From: Kluyvera sichuanensis
GTDB taxonomy: Bacteria; Pseudomonadota; Gammaproteobacteria; Enterobacterales; Enterobacteriaceae
NCBI RefSeq assembly: GCF_014218705.1
Contig: NZ_JABBJF010000010.1
Location: 62,001 to 126,000 of the forward strand
Direction: 5' to 3'
DNA length: 64,000 nucleotides
The notes below the pieces were generated by a model that was given only the letters and a program-made list of their open reading frames with translations, searched no databases and was not told the origin of the DNA. This document shows positions 50,452 to 60,556 of this stretch, in pieces. Positions within the stretch are counted from its first letter, which is position 1. Each line of letters opens with the position of its first letter. A program made the position numbers and the translations under genes.

Positions 50452-51138
50452 ATGCGCTTATCTATTGTACTGGTTTCTCCAGCAAGAGCCGAAAATATCG
50501 GCGCTGCCGCCCGAGCAATGAAGACCATGGGATTCCACGATTTGCGTATCGTGGATAGCGTTGCGCACCTTGAGCCAGCGACCCGCTGGGTGGCTCACGG
50601 TTCGACCGATATCATTGATGACATCACCTGCTACCCAACGCTTGCGGAAGCGCTGCACGACGTGGATTTCACCGTCGCCACCACCGCTCGCAGCCGCGCC
50701 CGTTTTCACTACTACGCCACGCCGCAGGAGCTGCTGCCGATGCTGGAGGAAAAAGCGCAGTGGATGGGGCACGCCGCGCTGGTCTTTGGCCGTGAAGACT
50801 CGGGGTTAACCAACGACGAACTGGCGCTGGCCGATGTGCTGACCGGCGTGCCAATGGTCGCTGATTATCCCTCGCTGAACCTGGGGCAGGCGGTGATGGT
50901 TTATTGTTATCAGCTCTCCTCGCTGTTACAAACCGCGAACCCGACGGCAACGGAAGGTGACGAGAATCAGCTGATTGCGTTAAGGGCACGTATCACTGCT
51001 TTGCTGGCACGCCTGGATGTCGCCGGAGATGTAAAAATGGCTGACTGGCTGCAACAACGTATTGGCTTACTAACGCATCGCGATACGGCAATGTTGCATC
51101 GTTTGCTGCATGATATTGAAAAAAATATGCCAGAGTAA
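50452..51138 (+). CDS. yjtD: YjtD (LasT), TrmJ-like SPOUT RNA methyltransferase
   Basis: 228 residues, the E. coli length. SpoU-type: opening RLSIVLVSPARAENIGAAARAMKTMGF, then ALVFGREDSGLTNDE and PSLNLGQAVMVYCYQL, the SAM-knot motifs. Related to TrmJ (tRNA Cm32/Um32), but the substrate of this paralogue is not established. Confidence 0.9.
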   Translation: MRLSIVLVSPARAENIGAAARAMKTMGFHDLRIVDSVAHLEPATRWVAHGSTDIIDDITCYPTLAEALHDVDFTVATTARSRARFHYYATPQELLPMLEEKAQWMGHAALVFGREDSGLTNDELALADVLTGVPMVADYPSLNLGQAVMVYCYQLSSLLQTANPTATEGDENQLIALRARITALLARLDVAGDVKMADWLQQRIGLLTHRDTAMLHRLLHDIEKNMPE

Positions 51139-51343
51139 AATTCTGTCATCGTGTTTACGTATGGTGTTATGCCCCAACATTTTGCTTAACTTATGGCTGT
51201 TGTGGTGGTTTATCGGTGGTTTTTTGGGCTGATGTGAACTGATTGCGGAACGTGACGAAGTTAAAAATTCATTGACTTAGATGGGCAGATACTTTAACCA
51301 ATATAGGCATACAGACAGAGAAATAACAGAGCACACAACATCC

Positions 51344-51412
51344 ATGATTCGCATCAGCAGCATTATGACCATTACCACCACCACTATTACCACAGGTAAC
51401 GGTGCGGGCTGA
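51344..51412 (+). CDS. thrL: ThrL, thr operon leader peptide
   Basis: 22 codons reading MIRISSIMTITTTTITTGNGAG, with runs of Thr and Ile codons followed by the attenuator. An internal ATG at 51365 could give a shorter peptide with the same control codons. The GNGAG end is the same as in E. coli. Confidence 0.92.
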   Translation: MIRISSIMTITTTTITTGNGAG

Positions 51413-51428
51413 CGCGTACAGGAAACAC

Positions 51429-51468
51429 AAAAAAAAGCCCGCACCTAAACAGTGCGGGCTTTTTTTTC
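51429..51468 (+). terminator. thr operon attenuator
   Basis: AGCCCGCAC-CTAAACA-GTGCGGGCT (51436-51460) followed by eight Ts. When Thr- and Ile-tRNA are scarce, a ribosome stalled in thrL should prevent this hairpin from forming. Confidence 0.95.
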
Positions 51469-51493
51469 GACTAGTGATCAAGGGGTAAAAACC

Positions 51494-53956
51494 ATGCGAG
51501 TCTTGAAGTTCGGCGGTACATCAGTGGCAAATGCGGAACGGTTTCTGCGTGTTGCCGATATCCTGGAAAGCAACGCCAGGCAGGGGCAGGTAGCAACCGT
51601 GCTCTCTGCCCCGGCAAAAATCACTAACCACCTCGTGGCGATGATTGAAAAAACCATTGGTGGCCAGGATGCGCTGACCAATATCGCCGATGCCGAACGA
51701 ATCTTTGCTGAACTGCTTCAGGGACTCGCTAACGCCCAGCCAGGTTTTCCGCTCGCCGACCTGAAAGCCGCCGTTGAGCTGGAATTCTCCCAGATTAAGC
51801 ACATCCTGCACGGCATCAGCCTGTTGGGTCAGTGCCCGGACAGCGTCAACGCAGGGCTTATCTGCCGCGGCGAGAAGTTGTCGATTGCCATCATGGCTGG
51901 TCTGTTGAGCGCCCGTGGCCACAAAGTGACCGTGATTAACCCGGTTGAAAAACTGCTGGCCGTTGGCCACTACCTTGAATCTACTGTCGATATTGCTGAA
52001 TCTACCCGCCGCATCGTGGCAAGCCAGATCCCATCAGACCACATGGTGCTGATGGCGGGCTTTACCGCCGGTAACGAGAAGGGCGAGTTGGTGGTGCTGG
52101 GGCGTAATGGCTCCGACTACTCCGCTGCCGTACTGGCCGCCTGTTTACGCGCCGACTGTTGTGAAATCTGGACCGACGTTGACGGGGTCTACACCTGTGA
52201 CCCGCGCCAGGTACCGGATGCGCGCCTGCTGAAGAGCATGTCGTATCAGGAAGCGATGGAGCTCTCCTACTTCGGCGCCAAAGTTCTCCACCCTCGCACG
52301 ATTGCCCCCATCGCCCAGTTCCAGATCCCTTGCCTGATTAAAAACACCGGTAATCCTCAAGCCCCCGGCACACTTATCGGTGCCAGCAGCGATGATGATT
52401 CATTGCCAGTGAAGGGGATCTCTAACCTCAACAACATGGCGATGTTTAACGTCTCTGGCCCCGGCATGAAGGGGATGGTTGGCATGGCGGCACGCGTGTT
52501 TGCGACCATGTCTCGCGCCGGTATCTCGGTAGTGCTGATTACCCAATCGTCCTCTGAATACAGCATCAGCTTCTGCGTGCCGCAGAGCGACTGCGCGCGG
52601 GCGAAGAAGGCGATGGAAGATGAGTTTTATCTGGAGCTGAAAGAAGAGTTGCTGGAGCCGTTGGCTATCATGGAGCGTCTGGCGATTATCTCCGTGGTTG
52701 GCGACGGTATGCGTACGCTGCGCGGCATCTCGGCGAAGTTCTTTGCCGCGCTGGCCCGTGCCAATATCAATATCGTGGCGATTGCTCAGGGCTCTTCCGA
52801 GCGCTCTATCTCCGTGGTGGTGAACAACGACGACGCGACGACCGGCGTGCGTGTGACCCACCAGATGCTGTTTAACACCGACCAGGTAATTGAAGTGTTC
52901 CTGGTGGGCGTGGGTGGCGTCGGCGGCGCGCTGCTGGAGCAGATCAAACGCCAGCAGGCGTGGCTGAAGAAAAAGCATATCGACCTGCGCGTGTGCGGCG
53001 TGGCGAACTCCCGTGCGCTGCTGACCAGCGTACATGGCCTGAATCTTGAAAACTGGGAAGCCGAGCTGGCGGAAGCTAAAGAGCCGTTCAACCTGGGCCG
53101 CCTGATTCGCCTGGTGAAAGAGTATCACCTGCTTAACCCGGTGATTGTTGACTGCACTTCAAGCCAGGCGGTGGCCGATCAGTACGCTGACTTCCTGCGT
53201 GAAGGCTTCCACGTGGTGACGCCGAACAAAAAGGCCAACACCTCGTCGATGGATTACTACCATCAACTGCGTCATGCCGCCGGGCTGTCGCGCCGTAAGT
53301 TCCTCTACGACACCAACGTCGGCGCGGGGCTGCCGGTGATTGAAAACCTGCAAAACCTGCTCAACGCGGGCGATGAACTGCAGCACTTCTCCGGGATTCT
53401 CTCCGGCTCGCTGTCGTTTATTTTCGGCAAGCTGGATGAGGGGATGAGCCTCTCCGAAGCTACGGCGATGGCACGTGGAATGGGCTATACCGAGCCGGAC
53501 CCGCGTGATGACCTTTCCGGGATGGACGTCGCGCGTAAGCTGCTGATTCTGGCACGTGAAACCGGGCGTAACCTCGAGCTGAGTGATATTGTGGTTGAGT
53601 CCGTGCTGCCGGAAAGCTTCGATGACTCGGGTGATACCGAGAGCTTTATGTCGCGTCTGCCGCAACTGGACGATGAATTTTCCGCTCGCGTGGCGAAAGC
53701 GCGTGATGAGGGCAAAGTGCTGCGCTATGTTGGCAACATCGAAGAAGACGGCGTGTGCCGGGTGAAAGTGGCCGCCGTCGACGGCAACGACCCGCTGTAT
53801 AAAATCAAAAATGGCGAGAACGCGCTGGCGTTCTACAGCCGCTATTATCAACCGCTTCCGCTGGTACTGCGCGGCTATGGCGCCGGTAACGATGTGACGG
53901 CGGCAGGGGTATTTGCCGACCTTCTGCGTACGCTGTCATGGAAGTTAGGAGTTTAA
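51494..53956 (+). CDS. thrA: ThrA, aspartokinase I / homoserine dehydrogenase I
   Basis: 820 residues from the ATG at 51494 ([17 protein letters not shown]), the E. coli length; an upstream in-frame start at 51452 lies in the attenuator. The aspartokinase domain comes first, then two ACT regulatory units (about 320-460) that sense threonine, then homoserine dehydrogenase with the NADP loop [13 protein letters not shown] (468-480). Steps 1 and 3 of threonine synthesis. Confidence 0.97.
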   Translation: MRVLKFGGTSVANAERFLRVADILESNARQGQVATVLSAPAKITNHLVAMIEKTIGGQDALTNIADAERIFAELLQGLANAQPGFPLADLKAAVELEFSQIKHILHGISLLGQCPDSVNAGLICRGEKLSIAIMAGLLSARGHKVTVINPVEKLLAVGHYLESTVDIAESTRRIVASQIPSDHMVLMAGFTAGNEKGELVVLGRNGSDYSAAVLAACLRADCCEIWTDVDGVYTCDPRQVPDARLLKSMSYQEAMELSYFGAKVLHPRTIAPIAQFQIPCLIKNTGNPQAPGTLIGASSDDDSLPVKGISNLNNMAMFNVSGPGMKGMVGMAARVFATMSRAGISVVLITQSSSEYSISFCVPQSDCARAKKAMEDEFYLELKEELLEPLAIMERLAIISVVGDGMRTLRGISAKFFAALARANINIVAIAQGSSERSISVVVNNDDATTGVRVTHQMLFNTDQVIEVFLVGVGGVGGALLEQIKRQQAWLKKKHIDLRVCGVANSRALLTSVHGLNLENWEAELAEAKEPFNLGRLIRLVKEYHLLNPVIVDCTSSQAVADQYADFLREGFHVVTPNKKANTSSMDYYHQLRHAAGLSRRKFLYDTNVGAGLPVIENLQNLLNAGDELQHFSGILSGSLSFIFGKLDEGMSLSEATAMARGMGYTEPDPRDDLSGMDVARKLLILARETGRNLELSDIVVESVLPESFDDSGDTESFMSRLPQLDDEFSARVAKARDEGKVLRYVGNIEEDGVCRVKVAAVDGNDPLYKIKNGENALAFYSRYYQPLPLVLRGYGAGNDVTAAGVFADLLRTLSWKLGV

Positions 53957-53957
53957 C

Positions 53958-54887
53958 ATGGTTAAGGTTTATGCCCCGGCTTCCAGTGCCAATATGAGCG
54001 TCGGGTTTGATGTACTGGGTGCCGCCGTGACGCCGATCGACGGCAGTCTGCTGGGTGATAACGTATCGGTTGAGGCGGCTGACCGCTTCAGCCTGCAAAA
54101 TCTGGGGCGCTTTGCGGACAAGCTGCCGAGCGACCCGCATGAAAACATCGTCTATCAATGCTGGGAGCGCTATTGCCAGGAAATTGGCAAAAATGTTCCA
54201 GTGGCGATGACGCTGGAAAAAAATATGCCGATCGGTTCTGGCCTGGGTTCCAGCGCCTGTTCCGTGGTCGCCGCGCTGGTGGCGATGAACGAATTCTGCG
54301 GTAAGCCGCTGGATGAAACCCGTATGCTGGCGCTGATGGGCGAGCTGGAAGGGCGTATCTCCGGCAGCGTGCATTACGATAACGTCGCACCGTGCTATCT
54401 GGGCGGCATGCAACTGATGATTGAAGAGAACGATATCATCAGCCAGCAGGTACCGTGCTTCGACGATTGGCTTTGGGTGCTGGCTTATCCGGGCATTAAA
54501 GTCTCGACGGCGGAAGCGCGGGCCATTTTGCCTGCGCAGTATCGCCGTCAGGACTGTATCGCTCACGGCCGCCACCTGGCAGGCTTTATTCACGCCTGCT
54601 ACTCCCGTCAGCCTCAGTTGGCGGCGAAACTGATGAAAGACGTGATTGCTGAGCCTTACCGTACCAAACTGCTGCCGGGCTTTAATGAAGCGCGTCAGGC
54701 AGTAGCCGGTATTGGCGCCGTCGCCTGCGGTATCTCCGGTTCCGGGCCAACGCTGTTTGCCCTGTGCGATAAAACGGAAACGGCGCAGCGCGTGGCGGAT
54801 TGGCTCGGCCAGCATTATCTGCAGAATCAAGAAGGCTTCGTTCATATTTGCCGGCTGGACACAGCGGGCGCACGAGTAGTGGGATAA
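53958..54887 (+). CDS. thrB: ThrB, homoserine kinase
   Basis: 309 residues, starting one base after the thrA stop. GHMP kinase with the ATP loop [10 protein letters not shown] (91-100), N-terminal [12 protein letters not shown] and C-terminal [12 protein letters not shown]. It phosphorylates homoserine on oxygen. Confidence 0.97.
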   Translation: MVKVYAPASSANMSVGFDVLGAAVTPIDGSLLGDNVSVEAADRFSLQNLGRFADKLPSDPHENIVYQCWERYCQEIGKNVPVAMTLEKNMPIGSGLGSSACSVVAALVAMNEFCGKPLDETRMLALMGELEGRISGSVHYDNVAPCYLGGMQLMIEENDIISQQVPCFDDWLWVLAYPGIKVSTAEARAILPAQYRRQDCIAHGRHLAGFIHACYSRQPQLAAKLMKDVIAEPYRTKLLPGFNEARQAVAGIGAVACGISGSGPTLFALCDKTETAQRVADWLGQHYLQNQEGFVHICRLDTAGARVVG

Positions 54888-54890
54888 CCG

Positions 54891-56177
54891 ATGAAACTCT
54901 ATAACTTAAAAGATCACAATGAGCAGGTCAGCTTTGCGCAGGCTGTGACTCAAGGGCTTGGCAAACACCAGGGGCTGTTCTTCCCGCACGACCTGCCGGA
55001 ATTCAACCTGACCGACATTGATGACCTGTTGACCCAGGACTTCGTCACCCGCAGCGCGAAGATCCTCTCTGCGTTTATCGGTGATGAAATCCCGCAGGCT
55101 GAGCTAGCCGCGCGTATCGGCAAGGCATTTACTTTCCCGGCGCCGGTTAACAAGGTGCAGGAAGATGTCGGCTGTCTGGAGCTGTTCCACGGCCCAACCC
55201 TGGCGTTTAAAGACTTCGGCGGCCGCTTTATGGCGCAGATGCTGACCCTTATTGCGGGCGACAAGCCGGTGACGATTCTTACCGCGACTTCGGGCGATAC
55301 CGGTGCGGCCGTGGCGCATGCCTTCTACGGCCTGCCAAACGTCAAAGTGGTTATCCTGTATCCGCGCGGCAAAATCAGCCCGCTGCAGGAAAAGCTGTTC
55401 TGTACTCTGGGCGGCAATATTGAAACCGTGGCCATTGACGGTGACTTTGATGCCTGCCAGGCACTGGTCAAACAGGCCTTCGACGACGAAGAGCTGAAGG
55501 TCGCGCTGGGCCTGAACTCCGCTAACTCCATCAACATCAGCCGACTGTTGGCGCAGATTTGCTACTACTTCGAAGCGGTGGCGCAGCTGCCGCAGGAAGC
55601 GCGCAATCAGCTGGTGGTTTCCGTACCAAGCGGCAACTTTGGTGACCTGACTGCAGGTCTGCTGGCGAAATCGCTGGGTCTGCCGGTGAAACGCTTTATC
55701 GCGGCCACCAACGCCAACGACACCGTGCCACGCTTCCTGCAGGACGGCAAATGGGCACCAAAGGCGACTCAGGCCACGTTATCGAACGCCATGGACGTCA
55801 GCCAGCCTAACAACTGGCCGCGCGTTGAAGAGCTGTTCCGTCGCAAAATCTGGCGTCTGAACGAGCTGGGCTACGCGGCGGTGGATGATGAGACCACCAA
55901 AGCGACCATGCGCGAACTGCAAGGGCTCGGCTACACCTCTGAACCGCACGCGGCGATTGCCTACCGTGCGCTGCGTGACCAGCTGCAGCCAGGCGAGTAC
56001 GGCCTGTTCCTCGGCACCGCGCACCCGGCGAAGTTTAAAGAGAGCGTCGAAGAGATTCTGGGCGAAACGCTGCCGTTGCCAAAAGCGCTGGCGGACCGCG
56101 CCGACCTGCCGCTGTTATCACACAACCTGCCGGCTGATTATGCCGAGCTGCGTAAGCTGATGATGAGCAAAGCGTAA
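54891..56177 (+). CDS. thrC: ThrC, threonine synthase
   Basis: 428 residues, the E. coli length, three bases after thrB. PLP enzyme turning O-phosphohomoserine into threonine. The PLP lysine is K107 in HGPTLAFKDFGGR, and the cofactor phosphate loop is SGDTGAA / SVPSGNFGDL. Ends the thr operon. Confidence 0.97.
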   Translation: MKLYNLKDHNEQVSFAQAVTQGLGKHQGLFFPHDLPEFNLTDIDDLLTQDFVTRSAKILSAFIGDEIPQAELAARIGKAFTFPAPVNKVQEDVGCLELFHGPTLAFKDFGGRFMAQMLTLIAGDKPVTILTATSGDTGAAVAHAFYGLPNVKVVILYPRGKISPLQEKLFCTLGGNIETVAIDGDFDACQALVKQAFDDEELKVALGLNSANSINISRLLAQICYYFEAVAQLPQEARNQLVVSVPSGNFGDLTAGLLAKSLGLPVKRFIAATNANDTVPRFLQDGKWAPKATQATLSNAMDVSQPNNWPRVEELFRRKIWRLNELGYAAVDDETTKATMRELQGLGYTSEPHAAIAYRALRDQLQPGEYGLFLGTAHPAKFKESVEEILGETLPLPKALADRADLPLLSHNLPADYAELRKLMMSKA

Positions 56178-56185
56178 TTTCTCCG

Positions 56186-56213
56186 TTTCCCCCTTTCTCA
56201 GCGAAGGGGGAAA
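56186..56213 (+). other. Hairpin after thrC
   Basis: TTTCCCCCTT and AAGGGGGAAA pair perfectly around an 8-base loop. No T-run follows, so an intrinsic terminator is uncertain. Confidence 0.5.
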
Positions 56214-56373
56214 TAGGGAGAAATTATGCAGGGATTTGGCAGGGAAAAAGGAGGAATTCCCAATAAATGCGGGGCCTCAGAATATAGGATTGCGGACAAT
56301 AACAAGCTGGGTTTTGCCGCAGTAAGCTTTGTTCATCGGCCACATTGGCGAATGATGAACAAAGGAGTTACCT

Positions 56374-56727
56374 ATGTTAAAACCTGCGATGTTAGCACTG
56401 GCAATGCTATTGGCGGCTCCGGTTACGACACAGGCCGCAGAGATTACTCTGCTGCCGGCAGTGAAGCTGCAAATTGGCGACCAGGACAATAACGGCAACT
56501 ATTGGGATGGTGGACACTGGCGTGACCATAGCTGGTGGAAGGATCACTATGAATGGCGCGACAACCGCTGGCATGCTCATACGCCACCGCCGCCGCACTA
56601 TGATAACCGCGGGCACGACGATCATCATGGCGATCGCCATGACGGTTGGGATCACAACGATCGTGGACATGGCGACAATCACGGCCATGGCAACGATCAT
56701 CGCCCGCCGCCAAATGACCATCATTAA
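56374..56727 (+). CDS. yaaX: YaaX, His/Asp-rich secreted DUF2502 protein
   Basis: 117 residues (E. coli YaaX 98). Signal peptide with a cut near ...VTTQA-AEI. The mature part holds [22 protein letters not shown], conserved with E. coli, and then a tail very rich in His and Asp (residues ~75-117, [17 protein letters not shown] and similar). The tail is longer than in E. coli and could bind divalent metals. Function unknown. Confidence 0.88.
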   Translation: MLKPAMLALAMLLAAPVTTQAAEITLLPAVKLQIGDQDNNGNYWDGGHWRDHSWWKDHYEWRDNRWHAHTPPPPHYDNRGHDDHHGDRHDGWDHNDRGHGDNHGHGNDHRPPPNDHH

Positions 56728-56732
56728 CCTGT

Positions 56733-56804
56733 AGCCCGGCCGATCAAAGCGACGCCGGGTTTTTTATACCGCAGCAGCCCCGGCGTCGCTTTGCTCGGCC
56801 GGGC
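56733..56804. repeat. REP-like palindrome between yaaX and yaaA
   Basis: GCCCGGCCGATCAAAGCGAC... and its complement ...GTCGCTTTGCTCGGCCGGGC form a stem with one mismatch around TTTTTTATACCGCAGCAG. It lies between the convergent 3' ends of yaaX and yaaA. Confidence 0.85.
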
Positions 56805-56811
56805 GACTTAG

Positions 56812-57585
56812 TTACTGTTCGTGGCGTTTGAAGACCAGTTCTTCAGCGCTCGAGCTTTCCGCATCAAAGAAATACCCTTCGCTATCAAACCCGGTCAACT
56901 GCTCCGGCTTGCTCAGGCGATTTTCAATGATGTACCGGCTCATCAGGCCGCGCGCCTTTTTGGCGTAGAAGCTGATCACCTTAAACTTGCCGTTCTTCTC
57001 GTCGAGGAACACCGGCTTGATGATGCGGCCTTCAAGCGCCTTCGGTTTCACCGAGCGGAAATACTCGTCCGAGGCCAGGTTAATCACCACATCGTCCCCC
57101 TGTGCTTCTAGCGCCGCGTTTAGCGTTTTGGTTATCTCATCGCCCCAGAACTGGTAGAGATCTTTCCCGCGCGGGTTCTCAAAACGAATGCCCATTTCCA
57201 GACGATAAGGCTGCATCAGATCCAGCGGGCGCAGCACGCCGTACAGGCCTGAGAGCATCCGCAGATGCTGCTGGGCGAAATCGAAGTCCGCCTCGCTGAA
57301 GGTCTCCGCCTGCAGCCCGGTATAGACATCGCCTTTAAACGCCAGAATCGCCTGACGTGCGTTATCGGGCGTGAAGTCCGGGTGCCAGTCGTGGAAGCGG
57401 GTGGCGTTGAGGTCGGCCAGCTTGTCGCTAATGCCCATCAGCGCTTTTATCTGCGGTGCGGAGAGCTTGCGCGCCTCGCGGATCAGCTGCTGGGAGTGCT
57501 CTAGCAGCGCGGGCTGGGTAAAGCGCGTGGTGGCGAGCTCGCTTTGGTAATCGAGCGTTTTGGCCGGGGAGATCAGAATCAGCAT
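56812..57585 (-). CDS. yaaA: YaaA, peroxide stress resistance protein
   Basis: 257 residues (E. coli 258), DUF328. Conserved: [12 protein letters not shown] at the start, [29 protein letters not shown] and [14 protein letters not shown]. It belongs to the OxyR regulon in E. coli and lowers free iron during peroxide stress; DNA binding has been reported. Separated from yaaJ by 66 bases. Confidence 0.93.
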   Translation of the reverse strand: MLILISPAKTLDYQSELATTRFTQPALLEHSQQLIREARKLSAPQIKALMGISDKLADLNATRFHDWHPDFTPDNARQAILAFKGDVYTGLQAETFSEADFDFAQQHLRMLSGLYGVLRPLDLMQPYRLEMGIRFENPRGKDLYQFWGDEITKTLNAALEAQGDDVVINLASDEYFRSVKPKALEGRIIKPVFLDEKNGKFKVISFYAKKARGLMSRYIIENRLSKPEQLTGFDSEGYFFDAESSSAEELVFKRHEQ

Positions 57586-57651
57586 ATCCAGTCCTTGCAG
57601 AAAATTTCACGCAACTTTAACAAAAAAACGGCGCAAAGTGATCGATTGCTG

Positions 57652-59082
57652 TTATTGGCGCGGCGGTTGATCCCAACTCTCCGGTGCCAGTTGCTGGGCG
57701 ATTTCCGGATAATAATCAGGGTCAAACACTGGCGTTACGCCGAGCTTACGCTGGCGCAGATAGTCCAGCGCGATAATGCGCACCACCGGCGAGAGCAGCA
57801 GAATGGCCGTCAGGTTGGTGATGGCCATCAGCGCCATAATCACATCTGCCATTTGCCAGACCACCGGCAGACTCAACAGACTCCCCAGGACCACCATCGA
57901 CAGCGTCGCGATGCGCAGCAGCCAGATTGCCCACGGCTTATCCCAACGTAAAAAGATCAGGTTATTCTCAGCGTAGATATAGTTCGCCACAACGGAGGTG
58001 AAGGCGAACAGTATCATTACGATGGCGACAAAGCTGGCGCCCCATTCCCCGACCAATACGCTCATAGCGTGCTGGATGAGCTGAATGCCATCATAGCTGG
58101 TGGTTTTTGTGCCGTGGCCGGCCAGCAGAACCACCATCGCACTGGCGCTACAGATAACGACGGTATCAATCAGCACGCCAATCATCTGCACAATCCCTTG
58201 TGCCGCCGGATGCGGAGGGAACGATGCGGCAGCAGCGGCGGCATTTGGCGTTGAGCCCATACCGGCTTCGTTGGAGAACATGCTGCGTTGAAAACCGCTG
58301 GTGATCGCCTGGCTCACGGTATAGCCCGCCGCCCCGGCTGCCGCTTCCTGCCAGCCAAAGGCGCTGCGGATAATCAGATTGACGATGGAAGGGAGTTCGA
58401 CAATGTGCCACAGCGTAATCAGTAAACATGCCACTACCCACAGCAGCGCCATGCATGGTACCAGCCACTGGCTAAGCCGTGCGGCCCCTTTCAGCCCGCG
58501 CATAATGACCAGCAGAGCGACGAACGCCATAACTACGCCAGTTACCTCACCAGGGACGTTAAAGGCATATTTCAGCGCGTGCGCCGTGGAGTTGGCCTGC
58601 ACGGTATTAAAGATTAACCCGTAGGCCACGAGCAGGAACAGTGAGAAGAGCACACCCATCCAGCGCATTCCCAGTCCGCGAGACATATACCACGCCGGGC
58701 CGCCGCGAAACTGTCCTTTGGCGTCGCGCTCTTTGTAGAGCTGGGCAAGCGAGCACTCTGCGAAGCTGCTGGCCATGCCGATGATCGCCGCGACCCACAT
58801 CCAGAACACGGCGCCAGGGCCACCGATGGTAATAGCCAGCGCTACCCCGGCTAGATTGCCGCTGCCAACGCGCGCGGCGAGACTGATACACAGAACCTGA
58901 AATGAGGTCAGCCCACCTTCACGTGGTGCCAGGCTTCTTTTCAGACTTTTGCTAAACTGACGAATGTAGCGAAACTGGATGTAGCCGGTTCTCCAGGTGA
59001 ACCAGATGCCGCACCCGAGGAGCAGGTAAATCATTACCGAACCCCACAGTATCTCGCTGATAAAAGACAGGAAATCAGGCAT
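57652..59082 (-). CDS. yaaJ: YaaJ, alanine/glycine:cation symporter
   Basis: 476 residues, the E. coli length, with about 11 membrane helices. AGCS-family marks: GCGIWFTWRTGYIQFRY, AARVGSGNLAGVALAITIGGPGAVFWMWV and the SNEAGMGSTPNAAAAA motif. It should import alanine or glycine with sodium or protons. Confidence 0.92.
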   Translation of the reverse strand: MPDFLSFISEILWGSVMIYLLLGCGIWFTWRTGYIQFRYIRQFSKSLKRSLAPREGGLTSFQVLCISLAARVGSGNLAGVALAITIGGPGAVFWMWVAAIIGMASSFAECSLAQLYKERDAKGQFRGGPAWYMSRGLGMRWMGVLFSLFLLVAYGLIFNTVQANSTAHALKYAFNVPGEVTGVVMAFVALLVIMRGLKGAARLSQWLVPCMALLWVVACLLITLWHIVELPSIVNLIIRSAFGWQEAAAGAAGYTVSQAITSGFQRSMFSNEAGMGSTPNAAAAAASFPPHPAAQGIVQMIGVLIDTVVICSASAMVVLLAGHGTKTTSYDGIQLIQHAMSVLVGEWGASFVAIVMILFAFTSVVANYIYAENNLIFLRWDKPWAIWLLRIATLSMVVLGSLLSLPVVWQMADVIMALMAITNLTAILLLSPVVRIIALDYLRQRKLGVTPVFDPDYYPEIAQQLAPESWDQPPRQ

Positions 59083-59334
59083 TAAACGTCCTCTTGTCTA
59101 TGCCGAAACTGGTGGCTGCTTCCGGGAAGGTCACGTTCCTTCGCACGATTCGATTCAGCCAATATAAGCGTTACCACAATAAGGGCAGAGAATCTCACCC
59201 CTCAAAGTTTGATGCTTCAGTTTATCATACTCTGCGGTCTGGCGATGTCGGCGGTTGCGCTGAGGAAGGGGCGTGATATTATCGGGGCAGACCGGTTACA
59301 TCCCCCTAACAGCTGTTTAAAGAGAAACACTATC

Positions 59335-60288
59335 ATGACGGATAAATTGACATCTCTGCGTCAGTACACAACCGTAGTGGCTGACACCGGAGACATCGCA
59401 GCAATGAAGCTGTATCAGCCTCAGGATGCGACAACCAACCCTTCCCTGATTCTGGGCGCCGCGCAGATCCCTGAATATCGCAAACTGATTGATAATGCGA
59501 TTGAGTGGGCGCGTAGCCAGAGCAGCGACCGTGCTCAGCAGGTTGTGGATGCTACTGACAAACTGGCCGTCAATATCGGCCTGGAAATTCTGAAGCTGGT
59601 CCCTGGCCGTATCTCTACCGAAGTCGATGCGCGTCTGTCCTACGACACCAATGCGTCTATCGCTAAAGCGAAACGTCTGATCAAAATGTACAACGATGCT
59701 GGCATCAGCAACGATCGTATCCTGATCAAACTGGCTTCTACCTGGCAGGGTATCCGCGCAGCGGAGCAGCTGGAAAAAGAAGGCATCAACTGTAACCTGA
59801 CGCTGCTGTTCTCCTTCGCTCAGGCGCGTGCTTGTGCTGAAGCTGGCGTGTTCCTGATCTCCCCGTTCGTGGGCCGTATTCTGGATTGGTACAAAGCCAA
59901 TACCGATAAGAAAGAGTACGCACCAGCGGAAGATCCAGGCGTGGTTTCTGTTAGCGAAATCTACCAGTACTACAAACAGCACGGTTACGAAACCGTCGTT
60001 ATGGGCGCAAGCTTCCGTAACATCGGTGAAATCCTGGAACTGGCTGGCTGTGACCGCCTGACCATCGCCCCTGCGCTGCTCAAAGAGTTGGCAGAAAGCG
60101 AAGGCGCTCTGGAACGTAAACTGACCTATACCGGCGAAGTGAAAGCGCGTCCAGACCGCATCACCGAGTCCGAGTTCCTGTGGCAGCACAACCAGGATCC
60201 AATGGCAGTTGATAAACTGGCGGAAGGTATCCGTAAGTTTGCCATCGACCAGGAAAAACTGGAAAAAATGATCGGCGACCTGCTGTAA
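59335..60288 (+). CDS. talB: TalB, transaldolase B
   Basis: 317 residues from the ATG at 59335 ([20 protein letters not shown]), equal to E. coli; an in-frame start at 59209 adds 42 residues with no family match. Pentose phosphate pathway enzyme with Schiff-base lysine K132 ([10 protein letters not shown]). Conserved [10 protein letters not shown] and [10 protein letters not shown] are intact. High codon bias suggests strong expression. Confidence 0.97.
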   Translation: MTDKLTSLRQYTTVVADTGDIAAMKLYQPQDATTNPSLILGAAQIPEYRKLIDNAIEWARSQSSDRAQQVVDATDKLAVNIGLEILKLVPGRISTEVDARLSYDTNASIAKAKRLIKMYNDAGISNDRILIKLASTWQGIRAAEQLEKEGINCNLTLLFSFAQARACAEAGVFLISPFVGRILDWYKANTDKKEYAPAEDPGVVSVSEIYQYYKQHGYETVVMGASFRNIGEILELAGCDRLTIAPALLKELAESEGALERKLTYTGEVKARPDRITESEFLWQHNQDPMAVDKLAEGIRKFAIDQEKLEKMIGDLL

Positions 60289-60310
60289 TTCAGCTTGGTT
60301 GCATGACAAC

Positions 60311-60346
60311 AGCCCGCTTCTCTAAAGAGAGCGGGCTATTTTTTTA
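60311..60346. terminator. talB terminator
   Basis: AGCCCGCTTCTCT-AA-AGAGAGCGGGCT (60311-60337, one imperfect pair) then ATTTTTTTATT. It also lies at the 3' end of the convergent rpn gene. Confidence 0.9.
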
Positions 60347-60556
60347 TTAATGCTGGAGGGAGGGAAGTTCTTCTGCGCTCACGCCGGTCATTTCGATGAT
60401 ATCGGCCGCCGGGATTCCTTTTTCGAGCATTGCCCGCGCAATTTTACGCGATGTTTCGCGTTCCCCGGTTTGGATACCCTGCTGTAGACCTTGTTGCATA
60501 CCTTGTTGTATTCCTTCGATGCGTCCTTCCTGCTTTAGCTGTTCTGCTAACGTCAT
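60347..60556 (-). CDS. Putative internal small protein (RpnS-like) within the rpn gene
   Basis: An in-frame ATG at 60556 (minus strand) is preceded by GGAGACGAACTC, a clean SD with 8-base spacing, inside the coding sequence YGDELM. It would give 69 residues, from MTLAEQLKQEG to the shared C-terminus, covering the GIQQG repeats. Reported E. coli rpn genes make a C-terminal small protein from an internal start that blocks the nuclease. Here the internal site is seen; its use is inference. Confidence 0.55.
   Translation of the reverse strand: MTLAEQLKQEGRIEGIQQGMQQGLQQGIQTGERETSRKIARAMLEKGIPAADIIEMTGVSAEELPSLQH

Noticed and set aside
53805-54845. Open frame of 346 codons opposite thrB
   Set aside because: Same cause: antisense shadow over thrB and the thrA end.
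56407-56724. Hydrophobic frame of 105 codons opposite yaaX
   Set aside because: Antisense of the His/Asp-rich repeat, which reads as Met/Val/Ile-rich on the other strand.
59317-60309. Open frame of 330 codons opposite talB
   Set aside because: Shadow of a highly expressed gene with strong codon bias.
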